A DNA stretch of 64,000 nt, from NCBI RefSeq assembly GCF_029227915.1, contig NC_079882.1, forward strand, positions 3,286,001 through 3,350,000, read 5' to 3'. The notes under the pieces are model-generated. The model was not told the origin of the DNA. It worked only from the letters and a program-made list of their open reading frames with translations, and ran no database searches. The DNA comes from Hydractinia symbiolongicarpus. Taxonomy: Eukaryota; Cnidaria; Hydrozoa; Anthoathecata; Hydractiniidae. Of this stretch, positions 24,202 through 32,600 are shown one piece after another (position 1 is the stretch's first letter; the number at the start of each line of letters is the position of its first letter). Position numbers and translations under genes: made by a program.

Positions 24202-24399
24202 CTAGTCGTTAACCCGTGGAATAATCCACGGGGTCGCCCGGCGCGTTCGCTCGTCCTTTAAATTTACCCGTCGCAACAAAGTGGATAAAAATATATCACA
24301 TTTGATATTCGTGCGCATTATAAAAATTTCGTGTTTTCGTTACGGGACACGGCTTTTGCGGACACACAGACAGACAGACGACGGCTATTATTAAAGAGA
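24202..24399 (-). mobile_element. Helitron-like element, copy 3 (full short form)
   Basis: On the minus strand it begins TCTCTTTAATAATAGCCG after A and ends in hairpin CCCGTGGA/TCCACGGG, then TTAACGACTAG and a host T. 198 bp, no coding frame. Confidence 0.6.
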
Positions 24400-24889
24400 T
24401 ATTCATAAAGGAAAATGCATGTATCCGACGTATACCAATGCCCCAAAAAAGGATTAGTTAAATTACGATAGTCACTTGCATGTTTACTTTACAGTGTACT
24501 CGTGGTAACAGAAAGAAAATTTGCGGCATCACATAGTTAGAGTTGATTTATAGCTACCTGGAAAAAAAGTTAAATTTTATATTTATATTATGTTATAGAC
24601 AATTTACTTTTATATCCAACTAAAAATAAAAGAAAATAATTTGAAGAGCATGAAAAAAGCATGTGATTAGTGCGAATATGGGTAAGAATCGCACTACAGT
24701 TGACTCTCCCTAATTCGAATCACCACGGGAAAAAATACTTGTTCGAATTATAGAGAGATTCAAATTATAGAAAGTCTCTGTAATCGAACTTTTAGCTTCA
24801 GAGAGTGAAAATTCGAACTACAGAGAGAAATTACGTTAATTTCAAAATCAAGAAAACATAATTCAAGTTTCATTCAGTCTTTATTACCA

Positions 24890-25272
24890 TAGTTTACACA
24901 AAAATGGAAGTCTATCTGAAAAACTGTTAAATATTTGATTGCTTTACATTGAAGAGACGATCTTTTTCTTTGATCATCAAAGAAAAAGATGCCACTCACT
25001 GGTACGTTTTTAGCTCTTACACGTGTAAACCATTTCATAACTGCTTTGTTTAGTTGTTCGCAGGTATTCTGTTTCATACGTTTTGATTTACCACATTTTG
25101 ATTTTTGAAAGCTAAATGACGTGCCAACGTGCCATACGCGCCAACGTGCCATGATTTTTTGACGTGCCATGATATTTTGACGTGCCATAATTTTTACACG
25201 TGCCATGATTTTTCGCAGTAGCAGATGAGAGAGAGAGAAGAAGAAGAAGAAGAAAATAGTTGTTAGAAGCAA
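24890..25272 (-). pseudogene. CENP-B-type transposase fragment
   Basis: The segment LNKAVMKWFTRVRAKNVPVSG matches (first 20 residues: LNKAVMKWFTRVRAKNVPVS) the CENP-B/Tigger helix-turn-helix motif 'L..AV..WF...R....PVSG'. The match is lost right after PVSG, exactly where a 31-bp palindrome (24960-24990) begins, so the gene appears broken by a rearrangement. Upstream is the repeated KIMAR block, not the normal transposase N-terminus, and no DDE catalytic part is left. Confidence 0.55.
25127..25217. repeat. Short tandem repeat, ACGTGCCATGATTTTTTG-like unit
   Basis: Five imperfect units of about 17-18 bases built on (A)CGTGCCAT(G/A)AT. On the minus strand they encode repeated MAR(Q/V)KI. A GA-rich microsatellite follows at 25227-25256. 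Confidence 0.75.
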
Positions 25273-25604
25273 GGTTAATTAAAAGAATTTTAAGTGATAA
25301 CGTGAACAGAACTTATTCTATAATTTATTTTTATACGCAATTTTTATTTGTGGTTTCAATTCGTTCTATTTCGCGTGTGCACGCTGGCCATTTTCTTTCT
25401 ACTGAATTTTGATAGAAAGGTCAAGCGTACGAGGAACTTTACTACACTGACCGTAATCCATTATTACAAAAGCAGATGCCAATCGCTTTTATAATAATCA
25501 TGTAAATGTAATAATGACCAGCGAAACTATTTCGAGATTACTGAAAAATTCCATTGGGGAGATGTGAGAGGAAGCAAAGCTAAAGAAAACCTTAGAACAT
25601 GTTA

Positions 25605-27198
25605 TTAAAAAATCGTGTATTGGAGACGCAACTTGTTCATGTTGCCAAACGGTGCGGCCGGTAAATCATTCATTCGTGAAATCACCCGATTGGTAAACTC
25701 CTGGTGTGAGAATAGTCCACTAAAAGAATGTGTAATGACAGAATCGAGAAGGGGTGTAATTCCTATTGCATATATCGCCATGCATTTAAATTACAGTTGA
25801 GGGTGAAAGACACCTGGGTGATGTAATAGGAAGCGTTGAATACAAAGAGACGTATGTAAAAGAGATGGTGACCAAATGGGTCAGGGAGATCAATCTTCTG
25901 TCAGACATAGAAGTAACACAACCTCAAGCTGTATACATGTGCTTTGTAGATGGCTACAAGAACAAATTTACATACTTTCTAAGAACGATCTTTGGAATAG
26001 ATGAGTTCCTGACGCCTCTCGATGAAGTTATTCGACACAAGTTTATCCCTGCGGTAACTGGTGGTCACATGGTTAACGATAACGAAAGGAAACTTTAAGC
26101 ACTTCCTCCGAGGCTTGGTGGATTGGGATTTGATGTCTTTTGTAAAAATGCAACGGTTGAGTATGAGAACTCGAGAAACATGACAGCCTCGCTGAGAAAT
26201 CAAATTCTCATGGTGAACATTAAAGAAGGCGGCAAGTTCAATCAGAACGACGCAGACGCTATCAACAAGACCTTGAAGCATTGCGAACCGAGATGACAGA
26301 CGAGGAGAAACGAATCAATGAATCTAATATGCGAACGGGAGTGAAAAATAATACGAAATTTTGGTTCCTTTTAGTGTAGTATATAGTCGACTCCAAATTC
26401 AAAATTAAAAACTTAAAATACAAAAACACGAAATACAAACCAGCAACATAAATTAACATAATTAGTATAATTTATACTAAATATTAAACAGGAGTCTCAA
26501 AGTGGTTGACAACGCTTCCACTTATAGATTGGGGGTACGATTTGACAAAGCAACAGTTCTGGGATGCAATCAAGATTTGATACAACTGACAATTGGAACG
26601 ATTGCACTCCAACTGCATATGTAGTGTTCGGTCCAATTTAAGCCATGCATTGTAATGTAAAAAGGGTGGACTAATCACACTTCGACACAACGAGATTCGC
26701 AACATAACTGCAGACCTTCTCAAGGAAGTATGTAAAGATGTAAGAGTAGAGCCGAGTCTTCTTGAAATCAATGGCGAAAGGTTCCAACAACGCATGGCAA
26801 ACGACGGAAATGAATCAAGACTGGATGTGAGTGCACGCAGTTTCTGGATTCCTGACCAAAGAGTATTTTTAGACATAAGGGTATTCAAAAAGAAGAAGCA
26901 GTATAACGAGCGCATACTTCAAGTGGAGTATGGTTCCTTTACACCTCTTGTATTCGCGACAAATGGTGCGATGGGTGATGAGTGCAAAGCCTTCTTTAAA
27001 CGCTTAGTCGATATGATTGCTGAAAAACAGTCCATTTCGGTATCTTTAGCAACGAATGTCATACGAACAAAGATATGTTTCTCGTTGCTACGGTCGACAA
27101 TTCGATGTGTTCGGGGTTCTAGATCGACGCTAGATAGGGACATTAATCTCAATGACTTTGCATTGACAAACAGATCATCCATTTACGATTGCATGTAA
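25605..27198 (+). pseudogene. Decayed reverse-transcriptase-type retroelement gene
   Basis: Successive frames read WRRNLFMLPNGAAGKSFIRE near 25620, then LPPRLGGLGFDVF near 26105, then ESRLDVSARSFW, QYNERILQVEYGSFTPLVF and RTKICFSLLRSTIRCVRGSR (26810-27125). As I recall, these blocks belong to a reverse-transcriptase protein family common in cnidarian genomes. The N- and C-terminal blocks are present but the catalytic core between them, including the YADD region, is missing through deletion. Several stops and frameshifts exist. An AATAAA at 27340-27345 and an A-rich tail near 27360-27379 fit a retroelement 3' end. Confidence 0.6.
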
Positions 27199-27372
27199 AT
27201 GTACTGTTAAATCAATATTAGTTATATGTTGTTTCGTATTGTAATGTCATCCTTTCAATGTTCAAAGTGTTATCTTTCCACGTATAATGTCTTTAGTCAT
27301 TTGTGTTTTATATTGTAAAATTCTAGGTTGGTTTATGTTAATAAATTTGACTTTCATCTTTAAAAAAAAATA

Positions 27373-27452
27373 AAAAAATTAACCAGTATTAATGCTTCAA
27401 GATCTAACTTAGCTAAGTTAGATCTTGAAGCATTAATACTGGTTAATTTTTT
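27373..27452. repeat. Perfect 80-bp palindrome
   Basis: Two 40-base arms, exact reverse complements with no spacer, centred between 27412 and 27413 at AGCT. The left arm begins in the A-rich tail of the retroelement remnant. Long perfect palindromes are unstable, so this is either recent or an assembly artefact. Confidence 0.9.
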
Positions 27453-28450
27453 AGTAGTCCATGCAGGATGGGTGAGCAAAGAGGTTGTCGGTTTGAGTCT
27501 TCTTGAAACAGCAGAGTTTGATACGAGAGACTCTTTGATATTGAAGAGTCGGATAGCACAGTACAAAGACTCTGGCACCAGTTTGGGATCCGGACCATCT
27601 ATAGCTGGTGCGAAAAGAAGGCATGAGACTGAAATGTAGCTATGGCTAAGTAGAGGGGTTTGAGTTTGTTGCAGAATGCTGATAACATTGGTAAAAGCTC
27701 TCATTCAAAATATCAAATAGTATCTCGAGATAAGGTAAGAAGTAAGATGTTCAAAACCTGTTACGAAAATGCGATGAGAAATGCCACAATCATGAAGATA
27801 CACTCGCATCAAAAAATACCATTAAAAAACATCGCTTCTTAGTCGTGAACAGTAGTAACAGAAAATCAAAATTTTCTGTTAATGTTTCATCTTCGCCATC
27901 ACGTACCTGCACAGATTTTCAAAAAAGCAATAAAAACACTGTGTAAACAAATAATGTTCGTTTTATGTAATGTTCTAGAGTGTTGAATTTATCAAGAATA
28001 GATATATTCAAAGCGTCGAGCAAGTTTTACATGGGAAAGTCGTTGCAGATAAATTTAGGCAAGAAAAAACGCAGAAAAAAACAAGGCGTTTATTCGGAGA
28101 CATATTGGAAGAACACGAGAACTTTTATCAACAACAAGTGTGCACCCTTCGTTATAAAACAGCGAAGAGTGCTACATGTGGCTCAACTAAATGTAAAAAC
28201 AAATATTGCACGCAATTAGTTGTGTCTGATGGTGGAAGGTGCATTAACAATTCCTTACAGCAACCAACGCGCAGTTGAGCAAAAGTTTTACTTTTTCGCC
28301 ACTGATAGTTGCTTGCGATCACCACCTCCTTGGTCCAATGTAGGAACACCATTCGAAATTCGCACGTGAATGATGTAACAAAAGTAGATGTCGATGAATT
28401 CACCAAAAATACTAGTATTGTTGTTAAAAGACCAAGGCTTTGAAATATAA
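27453..28450. other. Unassigned interior of the pogo-like element
   Basis: Plus-strand frames are open for 60-80 codons (for example SKEVVGLSLLETAEFDTRD near 27475 and a lysine-rich frame at 27980-28219), separated by stops. They look like decayed coding sequence but match no family I can name. Confidence 0.3.
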
Positions 28451-28868
28451 CGTTCAAAGATAATTTTTTAATTTTAGAAAAACATTCGAATTTGTCAAAG
28501 CCCTGTTTACACTCTGAAATTCGAATTAGGGAGAGAATCGTGAAGGGACTGAAAAACTGTACGAATTATAGAAAGTTTTCTATAAGTTTCTAAAAGGAAA
28601 ATTGACTGTGATTGAGCACTCGTTCGAATTATAGAAATATTCGAATTAGAGGGAGTCAACTTTAATTAATTTCGCGCTAACCATTGAGAAATGGAAATAC
28701 ACCTTTCCCTAATTGACTTGAAATTTCTGTTTTGGTAATAAGCAATAAAATTCAACCTCATGCGCTTCCTCTTTATCGTGCTAAAACTAATTTCGCATGA
28801 CATATGGATGGAGTTTGTTGGTGCGAATCTTAATAGTGAAAATACACCTTTCCCGAATTTCATAAATT

Positions 28869-29041
28869 TCTCTATAATAATAGCCGTACTCCGTCTGTCT
28901 CTGCGCGGACCCCCCGCTGAGTTAGAAAAACATGCTGCGGAAAACGAATATCAAATGCGATATATTTTTATCCAATTTGTTGCGACGGATATAATATAAT
29001 GGACGGGCGAACCCGTGGAGTTTTCCACGGTTCACGACTAA
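28869..29041 (+). mobile_element. Helitron-like element, copy 4
   Basis: Begins TCTCTATAATAATAGCCG and ends with hairpin CCGTGGA/TCCACGG, then TTCACGACTAA and a host T. CTAA fits the CTRR rule. 173 bp, no coding capacity. Confidence 0.6.
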
Positions 29042-29618
29042 TAAATTATATTCGCAGTAAGATATTAGTTCACAACTGTTTTTTATGTAAACAAAAACTT
29101 CGACTTGTTTTTTGTGAAAAGTTCCTGCGCACGTTGTGGAAAATAACGCCATTGAAAAGGAACGATAATCTGACTGCAACTTTTCCTTTTCATAAAACAC
29201 CATAAGCCGTCCCTCGTCATATAAAATTATACCCTTGCGGCGTAACACCCCAGGGTTCCCACTATTTTTGCAAGTAACTTTTTAGGATAGTTAGAAGAAT
29301 TTAGGAGGATTTTAGCTGTTTTAGTGACAGGGGTAACTTAGCAAATATTTCTGACTGATATTCCACAAAAAATCCATTATATAAATAAAGTTTCATAAAT
29401 AGTTGTTCTCTAAAAAAATTAGCAGATTTTTAGGAGTATTTGCAAAAAAAGTCAGGTAATTTGTTTTTTATGGAGTTTTAGGAGGCGTGGGAACCCTGCA
29501 CCAGCAAAAAGAGTATAATTTCAAAAAGAGAAAAATTGAATCATACATAAAAAAAAAATGGAAATGCTCGGTATCGCATGAAAAAATAAATGTTTGATTT
29601 TCTATATATTTCATCAGA

Positions 29619-32600
29619 CTAATCCTCAGATTCCACATTTAACGTCTGTAATTCTACGAAAGAAAAAAGAAGAACCATTAATTACAAATTCTTGCTTAGA
29701 ACATTAAACAAAAAAAGTTAAATGCGGTAAAATATTGTTTCCTCAGACAGGATCCACACAAGTGGAATAGCCACCTTGCATGGGTTTCAAAGAGGATTGT
29801 TTATATTGCCAAACTACCAGCCCAAGGTATATTTATGTACTTCCTAAGGTTGTTGGAATGGCCAGCTTTCATAATTTTAAAAACAAAAGAAAAATGATAC
29901 ACAAACTTTTTTAAGACTTTTTTTTTAATCTATCTTGATTGTTATAGATCTAATATTTTTAACCAGATATTCCAGCCTGATGTTTTAAAAAAAGTGTATT
30001 ATTTAGTGCGATTTCGCCGAATTACTAAAAGTAAGTACCTGTAAAAAAGGAAACTCACATGCTGGACTCGCGTTGAAAAAGCAACCCTCAAGTTTTAGAG
30101 ATACCCGCTAAGTTTTTTTCCATCTGCTAAGTTATCATATTTAACCATTTTATTAAAAGTTCATGTTAAGAAGCATGTTCAGGTTCTATTGCTGTATCTA
30201 TTTCCACAGAATTTTAAACATCATATCTAAGAAGCTTTGTTTTTTTAAATACAAAGAATATTTTCAACAGTATTTTGAATTATCAATTCATAATCTTAAG
30301 AGTACAAATTATTTGTAGACAATATTTTTGTAGATATGACCCACAAAATCAATCAGCTGCTGTATCCACAACAATTTCTACCCCAATTTTTTTTCCTGTA
30401 AATGTAATATGTTTGTTTACTTTCAAACATGGCAATCCATACCAAATTAACAGAATTTCCGAATGATCCCCTGTTGAACCTCCCATGTATAATTTATTAT
30501 TTTGCGTAATTTTAGCTCCAGCTAGTTTTTCACAAACAACAATAATACTTACTTTTGAAGGTGTCGACTTTGACAACTGTCACTAGAGTGTATAATTTGT
30601 TTGTCGAGTCTTCATCTTCATTTCTTTTACGAGCAAGACGAACACGAGCTCTACGTGGGACATTCCTATTTTAACAAATATTTTTTATGTTATTTTTTTA
30701 TTTGTTTTTTCACAAGGTAGATAACACTAGGTTGAGGATGGCTAGTGTAAATGTTGGTACTCTGAGAGGTAGAGCAGGTGAAGTACTTGAAATGTTAGAA
30801 CGTAGATCTGCTAATATGTGTTGTGTTCAGGAAGTTAGGTGGAGAGGAGCTTCAGTGAGATTTGTGGAAGGTAGGAGGGCAAGGTATAAGCTTTTTTGGA
30901 TTGGTAATAGTGATGGATATGGAGGAGTTGGCATATTCGTTGCAGAGAAGTGGGTAGAAAAAGTAATAGATGTTATGCGTGTTAATAGTCGTATTATAGT
31001 GATAAAGTTTTTGATAGGTAATAGGATTGTCACTTTTCTGTCAGTTTATGCTCCACAGTGTGGACTCAGTGAGGAAGATAAAGATAAGTTTTATGATGAG
31101 TTAATAGCAGTCACATCAAAGTTTGGAGACACTGAACTTGTCATGGTGGGCGGCGACTTTAATGGTCATGTTGGGAAGTCATCTGAAGGTTATAGAGATG
31201 TGCATGGAGGCTATGGATTTGGGAGCAGAAATAAGGAAGGGGAGAGATTGCTTGAGTTTGGAATGGCAACGGACACGGTGGTTTGCAACACATCAATCAG
31301 TAAGAGACAGAGTAGGCTGATAACATATGAGTCAGGTGGTTGTAAGGCACAGATAGATTACTTTTTGGTTAGAAAGTCAGACAAGAAAGTGGTGAAGGAC
31401 GTGAAAGTTATATCGGGGGGAAGAGTGTGTTTTCCAGCATAGGTTGCTGGTTTGTGATATTATCTTGAAGAGTGTCAAAGAAGCGAAGGGAAAGTACAGG
31501 CCCCGTCGAAAAGTCTGGAAGCTGAAGGAAGAGATTGTAGCAAGACAATTTAGTGCAAAAGTTCAGCAGTTAGCCTACAATAGTCAATGTAATAGTGACA
31601 ATGTTGAAAGTACTTGGACTACTTTGAAAGATTTGTCTTCTAGAAGCTTCTGATGATACCTGTGGGTGGACGAAAGGACCAGCTAGATATAGACAGACCT
31701 GGTGGTGGAATAATGAGGTTGACCAGTGTATAAAGGAAAAGAGGAAACTTTGGAGAGAGTGGAAGTCAGGTGGTAGTAAAAATATTTACTTAGAAGCTAA
31801 GCGTCGCGCTCGTACAGCAGTGTATAAGGCAAAATCAGAAGCAGAGAGAAACAGATTTGCAGATGTGTTAAGAAGGGAAGACCAGCGCAATGAGGTATTC
31901 AAGATAGCAAAGCAAATGAAGAAGACTAATCAAGATATTGTAGGTGAGAAGTGTATACGTAATGATGAAGTTGTTTTGGCTAGCACAGAGGATGAGAAAA
32001 GGGTAGCTTTGAAGAATCATTATCAGTGGTTGCTTAAAACTGAGTTTGATTGGGACGGGGATAATTTGTCTGATGATGATGTCGTAGAAGGGCCAGCTAT
32101 GCAGATCAAGACAGAATGGGTAGTGGAGGCTATTAGGAAATTGAAGATTGGCAAGGCTGCAGGAGTATCAGGTATTGTTGCAGAGATGGTAAAAGCATCT
32201 GGATATATTGGAGTTGAGCTTATTACAAGTCTTGTTAACCAGATTATAAAGGATGGTGCTATTCCGAGTGAGTGGCAGTCGAGTGTAATAGGGAATTGTT
32301 TCAAGGGCAAGGGTGATGCATTAGAAAGGGGTAACTATAGAGGTTTGAAGTTGGTTGATCAAGTAATGAAAGTTATTGAAAGAGTGATTGATAAGTTACT
32401 TAGAGAAAGAATTGATATAGATAAGATGCAATTTGGTTTTGTTCCAGGGCGTGGCACTACAGATGCAATATTATACTCAGACAGCTTCAGGAAAAGTAAT
32501 TAGGAAAGAGAAAGAATCTCTATTTTGCCTTTGTAGATTTAGAGAAAGCTTTTGATAGAGTGCCACGTAAAGTTATTTGGTGGGCTATGAGAAAATTAGG

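Larger units (their letters stand above)
24697..28662. mobile_element. pogo/Tigger-like element (TA target) with nested retroelement
   Basis: Ends start CAGTTGACTC (left) and, inverted, AAGTTGACTC (right), each flanked by TA (24695-24696 and 28663-28664). Both ends carry several TTCGAATTATAGA sub-repeats. A CENP-B-type DNA-binding fragment lies just inside the left end on the minus strand. The 3.97-kb span also contains a decayed reverse transcriptase gene, so a second element appears to have inserted into this one. A similar left end occurs at 47439. Confidence 0.65.
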
